Shown: one piece after another, positions 49,483-57,816 of the stretch
Layout: each line of letters starts with the position of its first letter
Numbering within the stretch: the first letter of the stretch is position 1
DNA from: Anaerolineae bacterium
GTDB lineage: Bacteria; Chloroflexota; Anaerolineae; UBA3071
Direction of reading: 5' to 3'
Assembly: GCA_029907105.1 (NCBI GenBank)
Contig: JARYMM010000020.1
Location: 1-60,003 of the forward strand
Length of the DNA stretch: 60,003 nucleotides
The notes under the pieces: model-generated
What the model was told of the DNA's origin: nothing
The model's input: the letters and a program-made list of their open reading frames with translations, nothing else
Databases searched by the model: none
Translations under genes and position numbers: made by a program

Positions 49483-51130
49483 GCCTTCGACGGTACAAGA
49501 TGCGACCGTGTGCGAACTCCCGCTCCAACTCGTAATTGGCCGTCAGCCAGGCGTATAGCGGGCCGAAAGGCTTGAACTCTTCCAGCGGATCGAAGAGCAC
49601 AATGTATGGCGGCCGGCTGGCCTGCAGGTCGGCCAGGAGCTCGGCGCGCATCTCCTGGATCAGGGGATCATCGGCCACCTGCTGGTGGAAGAAGGGGTAG
49701 GTGAAAACGTAGCGCGCCGCCGGCGGCCGTTCGGCCAGCCAGATAGGCGTGGCCCCATAGCCGCCCAACGTGCCCAGCGGCTCATCGGGCCGCGTGCGCT
49801 CCCGCACCCAATCGGCCACCGCCTTGTCGGCGGGGTAGGAATAGTGCCGGGGGTAGGTGTTGAACGCGGCATAGAACGCGTCGGCGTCCATGCTACCGCT
49901 GGCAAACTGGAGGAAGCGGCTGTAGTAAAGGCCATTGGTGCGGACAAACTGGGCCACATTGGCCAGGAGCAGGAACATCAGGAACACCCGCCATGCCCAT
50001 GCCACCAGACCCTCACCCCGGCCCTCTCCCAGAGGGAGAGGGAGACCTCCGACGCGCCAGCGGCCTGCCCAGTGCCACAGGTACACAACGCCATAGGCTG
50101 CCAACAGACAGAGCGGCGGCAGCAATGGCAGGTATTGGTAGGAGTAGAACTTGTTCTGGATCACCAGGATCAGGCCCCTCGCCAGCCCCCAGCCAACGAT
50201 GAGCCAATTCCCCAGACTTCGCTCGCGCCACAACATCCACAGCACGCCCGCTGCCGCCAGCAGCCACAGGCCGAAGGTCTCCTTGCCGATGAGCACGGAC
50301 ACTTCAAGAAAACGGGCACGGGACTGGCCTATCTCGCTGTAGGGGCCAAGGTTGTACAGCACCACCGCCTGCCAGAAATCCCGCAGGGTCCCTTGGACCG
50401 CCGTCGGGATAAGGTAGACAAGTTGGGCCAACAGGAAGCCACCGCCAAGCCACAGGGAGTGCTGCGTGGCCAATGCCAGCCTGTTCCCCGACCGCCTGCC
50501 GGTCGCCACCAGAAGAACAGGCCACACCAGCAGCAGGAACAGCCCGGCCACCGGCTTGAGGGCCACGGCGAAGCCCAGGGCGAGCCCTGCCAGCCCCCAG
50601 CGGAGCGACGGCCACCGCTCGCCGGGGTCCATCGCCCGCAGCACGGCCTGAAACCCCAGGGCCAGCGGCAGTGTCATGAGGCCCTCTGCTTTGACACGCA
50701 TAGTCCAGGTGCCGACGGTATCCTGGTTGAAGGCCACGCTGTTGCCGAACAGCACATAGAGGCCCGTCGCCAGGAGCGCCACCTGACGGCCCTGCCATCG
50801 CCGTCCCAGCCCATACAGCGCCAACGCGCTGGCCAGCGTCCACAGAAGATCGAGCAGGTAGACCGTCCGCGTGGTACGGCCGAAAAGCACCTGCCCCGCG
50901 GCGTGGATGTAGTACACCAGCGGCGTGTGCTGATCCCAAATGTCCCGGTACAGCACCCAACCGCGTCGCAAGGCTTCGCCAATCACGGCGCCGATGGCCT
51001 GATCGCTGCCGATGGGCTCCCACAGCGAGGGAATGCGGATGACGGTTGCCAGCGCCAGCAGCGTCAACAGCACTAACGCCTCACCTGTCGCGTATCGCGT
51101 ATCGCTTATCGCGTATCGCGTATCGCTCAT
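49478..51130 (-). CDS. GT39/ArnT-like membrane glycosyltransferase
   Basis: A 550-residue multi-spanning membrane protein. The first loop after helix 1 (PIGSDQAIGAVIGEALRRGW, then DIWDQHTPLVYY) resembles the acidic catalytic loop of PMT/ArnT-type transferases that use polyprenyl-linked sugars. About ten further helices follow. The N-terminus (SDTRYAISDTRYAT) is encoded by a heptamer array, so the true start may be a GTG some 18 codons in. A REP element is read as PLPLGEGRGEG near residue 370. It may glycosylate lipids or exported proteins. Confidence 0.78.
   Translation of the reverse strand: MSDTRYAISDTRYATGEALVLLTLLALATVIRIPSLWEPIGSDQAIGAVIGEALRRGWVLYRDIWDQHTPLVYYIHAAGQVLFGRTTRTVYLLDLLWTLASALALYGLGRRWQGRQVALLATGLYVLFGNSVAFNQDTVGTWTMRVKAEGLMTLPLALGFQAVLRAMDPGERWPSLRWGLAGLALGFAVALKPVAGLFLLLVWPVLLVATGRRSGNRLALATQHSLWLGGGFLLAQLVYLIPTAVQGTLRDFWQAVVLYNLGPYSEIGQSRARFLEVSVLIGKETFGLWLLAAAGVLWMLWRERSLGNWLIVGWGLARGLILVIQNKFYSYQYLPLLPPLCLLAAYGVVYLWHWAGRWRVGGLPLPLGEGRGEGLVAWAWRVFLMFLLLANVAQFVRTNGLYYSRFLQFASGSMDADAFYAAFNTYPRHYSYPADKAVADWVRERTRPDEPLGTLGGYGATPIWLAERPPAARYVFTYPFFHQQVADDPLIQEMRAELLADLQASRPPYIVLFDPLEEFKPFGPLYAWLTANYELEREFAHGRILYRRRR
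50006..50047. repeat. REP-like CTCTCCCAGAGGGAGAG palindrome, in frame
   Basis: Inverse arms CCCTCTCCC and GGGAGAGGG. It is translated LPLPLGEGRGEG in a loop of the GT39-like protein. Confidence 0.8.
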
Positions 51131-51142
51131 CGCGTATCGCTG
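51086..51142. repeat. Heptamer array (GTATCGC x8)
   Basis: Eight units vary between GTATCGC, TTATCGC and TCATCGC. The array covers the apparent start codon of the GT39-like gene. Confidence 0.85.
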
Positions 51143-51144
51143 CT

Positions 51145-51246
51145 TCGTTACCTCGCTGCCTCGGTGCCTCGCTGCCTCGGTGCCTCGTTGCCTCGGTGCC
51201 TCATTGCCTCACTGCCTCGCTGCCTCATTGCCTCGCTGCCTTGCTA
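51145..51246. repeat. Octamer array (TGCCTCGC x12)
   Basis: About twelve units of TGCCTCGC/TGCCTCGG/TGCCTCAT. It abuts the heptamer array without a gap and overlaps the stop region of the GMC oxidoreductase. It is the longest uniform array in the window. Confidence 0.85.
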
Positions 51247-52845
51247 CAACTCCCCGCGCCCGACCTGCTCGATCATATAGTCAGCGCTGCGGGCAGCCAG
51301 GGCCTGGATGGTGAGGCAGGGATTGGCCGCCCCGCCGGTGACGAAGCAGGAACTGTCCACGACGAAGAGGTTGGGCACGTCGTGGCTCTGGCACCAGCGG
51401 TTGAGCACCGAGCTTCGCGGGTCGTTCCCCATGCGACAGGTGCCCAGGTAATGAGAGCTGCCGCCCGGCTTGTGCGTAGGCTCCCTGATCTCCACCGCCC
51501 CCGCCGCCTCCAGCAACTCCACCGTGCGGGCCTTGATGGCCCTGATCATGGCCCGATCGTTATCGCCCAGCCTGTTGGTGATGCGCGGCACAGGCAGGCC
51601 GTGGTTGTCCACGACCTTGGGGTCCAGCGTCACCGTGTTGTTGACATCGGGCAACTGCTCGCCCACGGTGGCAATGCTCACCATGTGACCGAAGAGGCGG
51701 CGCATGGCGTCCTTGTGCTCCTGCCCCCAGCCAGGGATTTTGCGCGCCGTGGAATAGGGCCAGAGCCAGCCGTTGTTGACCTCGAAAGTCCAGCCGCGCA
51801 CGAAATCGTGCTCGGGGCGGGTCTCGTACAGGTCCTCGATCATGCCGCCGGCGTGCGGGCCGCGCCAGGGGTCCAGCCGCTGCTCGAACACCGCCTCGGT
51901 GAACACGGCCAGGTGCTCGGTGAAGTACTTGCCCACCAGCCCGCTGGAATTGGCCAGCCCTTGCGGAAACAGCGACGATTTGGAGAGCAGCAGCAAACGA
52001 GGCGTCTCCACAGCGTTGGCCGCCAGCACCATAAGCCGCGCCTCCTGCTCCTGCTCTTCGCCATCAGGGTCGAAGTAGATGACACTGCGGGCGCGGCCCT
52101 GCCCGTCCACGGTGATCTCCCGCGCCGTGCACAGCGGCCGCACCTCCACCCGTCCTGTCGCCTCCGCCTTGCGGATGTAGGTCACGTCCGCCGTGCCCTT
52201 GGCCCCGATGGGGCAGCCGGTCACCGTAGTCGCCCCGCAGCGGATGCAGGCCGGGCGGCCGTCGTAGGGCACAGAATTGATGGCCAGCGGCGAAGGCCAG
52301 AGCTGCCAGCCCAGCCTGCGTGCCCCCTGCTGGATGGCCTGGCTGGCGCAATTGAAGCCGAAGGGCGGCAGGGGATAGGGGCCGCGGGGCGCTTCGCCCG
52401 GCGCGCCGGCCAGCCCGGCCACGCCCAGTTCCCGCTCCACCTCGTCGTAGTAGGGTGCCAGGTCCTCGTAAGTGATGGGCCAGTCGTCGGCCACGCCATC
52501 GGTGCTGCGCACGCGGAAATCGGACACATGGAAGCGGCGGGAGATGCCCGTATAGACCAGGGTCGAGCCACCCACCCCCTTGACGCGGCTGAAGTTGAAC
52601 CAGTGCGCCGTGCCCCAGGTGTAGAGGTCACGCCGCGGGTCCTGGGGATCGTACACCGCTGGCCCGGCGACCTCGAAGTCGGGCTGGCGGGCGGGGTAAT
52701 CGGTGGCCGGGTTGAAGCGCGGCCCCGCCTCCAGCACGACGACGCGCAACCCGGCCTGGCCCAGCTTCTTGGCCACCACCGCCCCTGCTGCCCCCGCCCC
52801 GACGATACAGACGTCTACCGGGTCGGGTTTCCTTTTCCGAACCAT
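51244..52845 (-). CDS. GMC-family FAD oxidoreductase (gluconate 2-dehydrogenase large-subunit-like)
   Basis: A 533-residue flavoenzyme. The FAD motif is VGAGAAGAVVAKKLGQAG (residues 14-31), and the catalytic His region is SSHYLGTCRMG with the C-terminal GGAANPCLTIQALA. A cysteine group (ACIRCGATTVTGCPIG) is of the type seen in gluconate 2-dehydrogenase-like GMC proteins. It has no signal peptide of its own and probably leaves the cell with the Tat-exported small subunit encoded upstream. AAGGGAGG precedes the ATG. Substrate may be a sugar acid or polyol. Confidence 0.9.
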   Translation of the reverse strand: MVRKRKPDPVDVCIVGAGAAGAVVAKKLGQAGLRVVVLEAGPRFNPATDYPARQPDFEVAGPAVYDPQDPRRDLYTWGTAHWFNFSRVKGVGGSTLVYTGISRRFHVSDFRVRSTDGVADDWPITYEDLAPYYDEVERELGVAGLAGAPGEAPRGPYPLPPFGFNCASQAIQQGARRLGWQLWPSPLAINSVPYDGRPACIRCGATTVTGCPIGAKGTADVTYIRKAEATGRVEVRPLCTAREITVDGQGRARSVIYFDPDGEEQEQEARLMVLAANAVETPRLLLLSKSSLFPQGLANSSGLVGKYFTEHLAVFTEAVFEQRLDPWRGPHAGGMIEDLYETRPEHDFVRGWTFEVNNGWLWPYSTARKIPGWGQEHKDAMRRLFGHMVSIATVGEQLPDVNNTVTLDPKVVDNHGLPVPRITNRLGDNDRAMIRAIKARTVELLEAAGAVEIREPTHKPGGSSHYLGTCRMGNDPRSSVLNRWCQSHDVPNLFVVDSSCFVTGGAANPCLTIQALAARSADYMIEQVGRGEL

Positions 52846-52898
52846 TCAACCTCCCTTATGTAAAGAGGCTAAGGGAGCTGATGAGATTGAAAGGCCTG

Positions 52899-52946
52899 AG
52901 GGACGAATTCCCTCAGCTCCCTCAGTTTCCTCAGACCCTTCAGACC
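52899..52946. repeat. Nonamer array (CCCTCAGCT-like)
   Basis: About five degenerate 9-bp units (CCCTCAGCT, CCCTCAGTT, TCCTCAGAC, CCTTCAGAC) between the two dehydrogenase subunit genes. Confidence 0.6.
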
Positions 52947-52954
52947 CCTTGCTA

Positions 52955-53650
52955 TCACCGTCTCGCCTGCGGCGGACAGTCTTCGTAATGCGGGTACCCC
53001 CGCGGCTGCGGCGGGCCCACATATCCCAGCATGGCCCAACTGATGGGGTTGGTATAGAAGCCGGCCATCACATCCTCGCGCAGGTAACGGAAGAAGCTCA
53101 CGCTGTCCCCCAGGCCAAAAAGGTCATCGTGAACCTTCTGCACCTTGCGCCAGGCCCGTTCCCAGAGGGAGGTCACCGGCCGCAGCCGCATCTCCAGCGT
53201 GGCCTCGGTTTTCTTGAGCACCTCCAGTTGCTGCTCTGGGGTGAGGTCAATGAAGCGTCGCCCCCGCCCGAACAGCCTGGCGCTGCAATCATCCATCAGG
53301 CGCACGCCCGTGGCATAGCGATGCCGCTCCGCTGCCAGGCGGCTGGCCTTGCGGTCAATGTAATCGGCCACGCCTGCCTCCGTCGCCCCCGGATCGTCAT
53401 CGGTGGGCATGATGAGGGCGGCCATGGCGGCCACGGTGACATACTCATGCGGCGAAAGCGCCCGCGGCTCATGAGACGGGGAGACACGGAGAGAGGGAGA
53501 GGGGGAGACGGCGTAATGGGGCGAGGGTTCCCCTGTCTCCTTGTCTCCTCGTCTCCTCGTCCCCTTTCCCGGGCGCCAGGTAGCCATGGCCACCAGGCCC
53601 AGCATCGCCCTCCGCAAAAACTCCCGTCGGGTTATACGGTCAAGTTTCAT
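52955..53650 (-). CDS. Tat-exported gluconate 2-dehydrogenase subunit 3-like protein
   Basis: A 231-residue small subunit. The twin-arginine signal ITRREFLRRAMLG lies at residues 5-17. The mature domain (EYVTVAAMAALIMPTDDDPG to about residue 190) follows the subunit 3 family pattern. An octamer array is read in frame right behind the signal peptide (GTRRRGDKETGEPSP). MKLDRITRREF is chosen as start with GGGAG in front; the open frame runs 19 codons upstream. It lies just upstream of the GMC gene and should carry that subunit across the membrane. Confidence 0.85.
   Translation of the reverse strand: MKLDRITRREFLRRAMLGLVAMATWRPGKGTRRRGDKETGEPSPHYAVSPSPSLRVSPSHEPRALSPHEYVTVAAMAALIMPTDDDPGATEAGVADYIDRKASRLAAERHRYATGVRLMDDCSARLFGRGRRFIDLTPEQQLEVLKKTEATLEMRLRPVTSLWERAWRKVQKVHDDLFGLGDSVSFFRYLREDVMAGFYTNPISWAMLGYVGPPQPRGYPHYEDCPPQARR
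53472..53571. repeat. Inverted pair of octamer arrays (GGGGAGAC / GTCTCCTC), in frame
   Basis: A purine array and a pyrimidine array around a short unique centre. It is translated in the region behind the Tat signal peptide of the small dehydrogenase subunit. Confidence 0.85.
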
Positions 53651-53669
53651 GTCGCAACTCCCGCTGGCT

Positions 53670-53698
53670 ATTTTATCACGAAAGGCATTCGGAGGCAA
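53670..53698 (-). promoter_or_regulatory. Candidate promoter of the dehydrogenase operon
   Basis: On the minus strand TTGCCT (53693-53698), a 17-base spacer and TAAAAT (53670-53675). It lies 20 bases upstream of the Tat protein ATG. Confidence 0.4.
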
Positions 53699-53780
53699 CA
53701 TGGCCACCTACCTACCATGGGCGTGCGCAGCGGAAGCCGGGGAGTACGAGGGATACCCCCTCGTTTACCCTCCACCCCTA

Positions 53781-54008
53781 CTACTACAACCGTACTTGTC
53801 ATGCTGAGCAGGTTTCAGGCGTCAAAACTCGGCCGACTCCAGCGAAGCATCTCTTGCCTGCATGGTGACGCGAGAACTTGTCCTGAGCGCAGCGAACGGA
53901 TGCGTCGCCAGCGTTGCGTGCACCACGGGAACAGGCGTGTAGACCCGCTCAACCCTGGCCTGGGCCTATCGAAGGCATGACACATACCGCCAAGTGCGGT
54001 TGTAGTAC
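53781..54008. mobile_element. MITE copy 3, inverted (TA target duplication)
   Basis: A 228-bp element with TA at 53779-53780 and 54009-54010. It is the reverse complement of the copies at 5683 and 13361, with the same TACTACAACCG ends. It is non-coding. Confidence 0.85.
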
Positions 54009-54115
54009 TACACGTTGGGGCTTGCGCCCAATCGCTGCGCAAGCCCCTATTCCCCGCTGGACTTGACAGTCCAGCGAGAGCAAACTGTGACCCACCGAGT
54101 TTCCCAATCCACCCA

Positions 54116-56374
54116 CTACCGATTCCCTGCTGCCGACGGTAAGGTGGTGAAATCCAGCGGCACTTCGGCCGCTGGCAGCCGCTTGGGCAACACAAAGCAG
54201 AAACGGCTTCCCCGCGGCGCGTTGTCCTCCACCCAGATGCGCCCCCCGTGATGCGCCACGATGTGCTTGCAAATGGTCAGCCCCAACCCCGCACCGCGAT
54301 ACGCTCGCTCCGCCCCGCTGTCCACCTGGTAGAAGCGATCGAAAATCCGCTCCCGCTCCGCAGGCGGCACGCCAATCCCCGTATCGCTTACCGTGACCTG
54401 CACCTCATCGCCCAGATCCGCCCCCTCGACGGTCACCTGCCCCCCGGCGGGGGTGAACTTGACCCCGTTCTCCACCAGGTTGGTCAGCACCTGCTCCAGG
54501 CGGAGGCGATCCCCCTCCACGACAGGAAAATCCGGCCTCAGCAAGTTATGCAAAGTCAACTCCTTCTCCTGGGCCAGCGGAGCCAGCTTATCCACCACCC
54601 TGGCTACCAGGGCCGGCAAGGCTACCTCCTCCACGTACAGCTTGACCTGCCCCGATTCCAGGCGCGAAAACTCCAGGAGATCGTTGATCTGCCGCTGCAG
54701 ATGATCGGTCTGCTGCCTGACCGTGCCCAGAAAATCGCGCTGTAATTCGTTGATCGGGCCTGTCTTGCCCATGAGGATGATGTCCACGAAACCCTTGATG
54801 GAATGCAGCGGCGTCTTGAGCTCGTGGGAGACCACGGAGAGAAAGTCAGACTTCATCCGCTCCAGTTCTTTCTGCGTCGTGACATCGCGCAGCACAACCA
54901 CCACCCCCTGCACCCGGCCGTCCTCGGCCACCAGCGGCGAGGCCAGGGCCTGATACGTGCGTGTCTGCCTCTTTCCGGGCGCTTCCAACCCGATCTCCCG
55001 CATGGCTTCCTGGCCACTGTCGCAGGTCGCCTGCAACAGATCGAGCAAGGGATTGCCCGGCAACAGTTGGGCCAGCGCCCCTCCCAGGTGCGGCAGGCCC
55101 TCCCAGGCAAACAGGCGCGCCGCCACGTCGTTCATCATCAACAGGTGCAACTGCGGATCGGCCACTAACACGCCGTCACGGATGCCCTGCAGTACCGTTT
55201 CCAATTCCCGGCTCTTCTCCCATGTCTCCTGGTACAGGCGGGCGTTCTCGATGGCCGTGGCCGCGAAATAGGCAAAACTGGCGATGAGCTGGCGTTCCTT
55301 CTCGCCGAAGGTGAAATCAGAACGCCTATCGGCCAGGTACAGCGCGCCGATGAGCCGGCCGCGCACTACCAGAGGGCTCACCAGACAGGCGCGGCTGTCC
55401 CAGAGCTCCCGCAGCGGATGCAGCGGCCCGCCGGGGGCAAAACTCCCCTCGTCGGCGATGACCACGCTGCCCCCCCGCCATGCCTGCATGTCACCCCCCA
55501 TCTCCCCCAGGGGCAGGCGCAACCCGGGAAAAAGCTCGCCGCGCGGCCCGCTGGCCGCTGCCCCTACCAGGGAACGCCCATCCTCATCCAGCAGGGCCAC
55601 CGCACAATGGCTGCTGTCCGAGAGGTCGGCCAGACGGTTGACGATAAGCTGCAACGTCTCCTCCAGTTGCAGGGTTGAGGAGAGCGTTCGGGCCACCTCG
55701 TGCAGGGCACGCAGTTCCAACACGCGGGCGCCCAGGTCGGTGGCCGTGCGTTGCAGCACCTGGGCCTTCTGGGCCAGGTCCGCTTCCTGCCGGGCCAGCG
55801 CCGCGTCCAGGCCAGCGATGTGCTGCTGCCGACGGGCCAGGAGGGCGCCAGCGTAGGCGCTGCCCAGCACCACGGCCATCAGCGCCACATAGCGCAGCAG
55901 AAAGGCGGGATCGAACAGAAAGCTCAGGCTGCGCCGGGCCCAGAACAGCGCGCCAATGTACAGCGGGCCACAGAGCGCAGCGACGAGCGGCGGCGCCCAC
56001 CGTCCCGGCAGGGTCAGGGCCACCTTGAGCGCCACTAACCCGTAGAGCAAGGCCAGAGGGCCGGACATGGCCACGGTGCGGGCGATGAGATCGCTGACGA
56101 AGAGGAGGTCCAGGCCGTTGCTCAGCCAGAACAGCCATGTTCCCGGCTGCCACCCGTGGGCCGAGAGCACCACCCAAACGGTGAAGGCCGCAGTCACTGT
56201 GCCGTAGAGCAACAGGGACAGCGGCGGGCCACCGAGCAGGGCTGCCCGTCCCCCCGAGAGCCAGAGCGCCGCACCCACAGCGAGCAGCAGCCATTTGCAG
56301 GCCAATCCCAGGCGTTGCTCGTTGGCGGCCAGTGCAGTCCCTTCCGGCGGTGGCGCTGAAAAGACCTCAGACAT
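54116..56374 (-). CDS. Membrane sensor histidine kinase (GAF-PAS-HisKA-HATPase)
   Basis: A 752-residue sensor kinase. Residues about 25-165 contain several membrane helices, 170-215 a likely coiled coil, 230-370 a GAF domain, 385-500 a PAS domain. The phosphorylated His is in [10 protein letters not shown] (about 516), and the ATP domain has NLVENGVKF (N box), DTGIGVP (G1) and [13 protein letters not shown] (G2). The longer open frame upstream is an out-of-frame reading of a repeat linker, so the ATG at 56374 with AAGGGGCGAG is chosen. No response regulator is adjacent, so its partner is elsewhere. Confidence 0.93.
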   Translation of the reverse strand: MSEVFSAPPPEGTALAANEQRLGLACKWLLLAVGAALWLSGGRAALLGGPPLSLLLYGTVTAAFTVWVVLSAHGWQPGTWLFWLSNGLDLLFVSDLIARTVAMSGPLALLYGLVALKVALTLPGRWAPPLVAALCGPLYIGALFWARRSLSFLFDPAFLLRYVALMAVVLGSAYAGALLARRQQHIAGLDAALARQEADLAQKAQVLQRTATDLGARVLELRALHEVARTLSSTLQLEETLQLIVNRLADLSDSSHCAVALLDEDGRSLVGAAASGPRGELFPGLRLPLGEMGGDMQAWRGGSVVIADEGSFAPGGPLHPLRELWDSRACLVSPLVVRGRLIGALYLADRRSDFTFGEKERQLIASFAYFAATAIENARLYQETWEKSRELETVLQGIRDGVLVADPQLHLLMMNDVAARLFAWEGLPHLGGALAQLLPGNPLLDLLQATCDSGQEAMREIGLEAPGKRQTRTYQALASPLVAEDGRVQGVVVVLRDVTTQKELERMKSDFLSVVSHELKTPLHSIKGFVDIILMGKTGPINELQRDFLGTVRQQTDHLQRQINDLLEFSRLESGQVKLYVEEVALPALVARVVDKLAPLAQEKELTLHNLLRPDFPVVEGDRLRLEQVLTNLVENGVKFTPAGGQVTVEGADLGDEVQVTVSDTGIGVPPAERERIFDRFYQVDSGAERAYRGAGLGLTICKHIVAHHGGRIWVEDNAPRGSRFCFVLPKRLPAAEVPLDFTTLPSAAGNR

Positions 56375-56382
56375 CTCGCCCC

Positions 56383-57777
56383 TTATCGTAGCCTCGTGGG
56401 GGTAGGAGTAGGCGGTTCCGGCGTATCCGTGGGCGGCTCCGGCGTCGCCGTGGGCTCCGGCGTCGGCGTAGGCGGCTTCTCCGGCCTGGCCGTCGGCACA
56501 GCGGCCAAGGTAGCCGTGGGGCTTGCCGTGGCCGTGATGATGGCCTCCGCCGTCGGCGTGGCTGTCGGCATGGCCGTGGCCGTCGGTGTCGCCGTCGGCG
56601 TGTCCGTAGGACTGGCCGTGGGCGTTGCCGTGGCCGTTGGCGTCGTCGTCGGCGTCGCCGTCGGAGTACGGGTGGGCGTGGCCGTCGGCGTGAGCGTGGC
56701 CGTGGGTGTACTGGTGAACGTGGGCGTAGCCGTGGGCGTGGGCACCTGCACCCGGCTTTGCCACAGCCCATCGCCGCTGGCGGCATACAGCCGCCCCCAC
56801 TCCAGCGGGTCTGCTGCCAAAGCATAGACCGTCTGCCGGCCCAGACCCAGCCACATCGCCGTCCACTGCTGCCCCCCATCGTGACTGCGGTAGACACCGC
56901 CACGCTCCACAGCAGCGTAGAGCGTCTGGAAGACCAGCGGGTCAGCGGCCAGAGCCAGAATGCGGCGGCCGCGCAGGGCGGCGCCGGCCGGCCGCCAGGT
57001 GCGTCCGGCATCCTCGCTGCGGTAGAGGCCATCGTCGGTGCCCGCCCACATGAGGTGAGGTGCCTGGGCCACGGCCAGCAGGGCCAGCACCTGGCGGCCT
57101 TCGATGCCCACACCCGTCGCCCACGAACGGCCCCCATCAGACGTCTGCCACAGCCCGGCCGCCGTGCCCACGCTGACCAGGTAGGGGTCCTCAGGATGGA
57201 CAAGCAGGGAAAGCGCCGGCGAGCCGCCCGGCCAGCGGGAGCCCCTCAGCCAGGACTGCCCGCCATCGGGGCTCCAGTGCAGTTCGCGGCCGGCGACGAC
57301 ATAAACGATGCCCACAGACGACGCGCCGCCCGCCACAACCAGCGCGGCCCGCTCGCCCGGCGGCAAGCCCGCCCAGATCAGCGTCCAGGTAGCTCCGCCG
57401 TCGTCGCTGCGGTAGACCCCGCGCTCGCCGGCCGGCCCGGCGACCACATACACCTGCCGGGCGTTGGCGGGATGGACGGCCAGAGCCTGCACGGTGACCT
57501 GGCCCAGCGCCCCTCGGGGCAGCCCCTCGTTGATGGCCCTCCAGGTGGAGCCGCCGTCAATGGAGCGCAGCACTCCCTGGGCCGTGGCCGCGTAGTGCAG
57601 CGCCAGCCCCTCGCCGGCCTGCACCACGAGCCTGGTCACGGCCATCTCGCCCAGGCCGATGGGGGTCCAGGTATTCCATTGCGGCGCCTGACGGACCCAG
57701 GGCAAAGCCAGCAGCGGCAACAGGAAGATCAACGCTGCGAGCCACACGGGCATGGCCTGACGAATCCGGGAAACCAT
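56383..57777 (-). CDS. Asp-box (BNR) repeat secreted protein with Thr/Pro-rich tail
   Basis: A 464-residue protein (from the ATG at 57777; GTG codons at 57783 and 57792 are alternatives, none with a clear ribosome site). A hydrophobic segment at residues 10-28 is a signal peptide or anchor. Six Asp boxes of the form S.DGG.TW follow ([54 protein letters not shown]), so a propeller of the sialidase/VPS10 type is likely. The last ~110 residues are TPTATP-like repeats without an end domain. The gene lies eight bases upstream of the kinase and may share its transcript. Confidence 0.75.
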   Translation of the reverse strand: MVSRIRQAMPVWLAALIFLLPLLALPWVRQAPQWNTWTPIGLGEMAVTRLVVQAGEGLALHYAATAQGVLRSIDGGSTWRAINEGLPRGALGQVTVQALAVHPANARQVYVVAGPAGERGVYRSDDGGATWTLIWAGLPPGERAALVVAGGASSVGIVYVVAGRELHWSPDGGQSWLRGSRWPGGSPALSLLVHPEDPYLVSVGTAAGLWQTSDGGRSWATGVGIEGRQVLALLAVAQAPHLMWAGTDDGLYRSEDAGRTWRPAGAALRGRRILALAADPLVFQTLYAAVERGGVYRSHDGGQQWTAMWLGLGRQTVYALAADPLEWGRLYAASGDGLWQSRVQVPTPTATPTFTSTPTATLTPTATPTRTPTATPTTTPTATATPTASPTDTPTATPTATAMPTATPTAEAIITATASPTATLAAVPTARPEKPPTPTPEPTATPEPPTDTPEPPTPTPTRLR

Positions 57778-57816
57778 CCTCACTTCGTGCACAGGGGTAT
57801 CATGGCGAAAGCGACC

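Larger units (their letters stand above)
53651..54115. other. Gap between dehydrogenase and histidine kinase genes
   Basis: It holds a candidate promoter, MITE copy 3, and about 100 bases with a short inverted TTGACAGTCCAGCG stretch near 54065. No gene is seen. Confidence 0.6.

Noticed and set aside
51086-51246. CRISPR-like array
   Set aside because: Units are 7-8 bp without spacers, so this is a tandem repeat, not CRISPR.
51046-52863. A 605-codon plus-strand frame antisense to the GMC oxidoreductase
   Set aside because: It begins in tandem arrays and has no recognisable motif; the GMC protein on the other strand is complete.
56375-56866. N-terminal extension of the histidine kinase frame
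   Set aside because: This part is an out-of-frame reading of the Thr/Pro repeat region of the neighbouring gene, giving a Gly/His/Asp-rich low-complexity peptide. The ATG at 56374 has a ribosome site.
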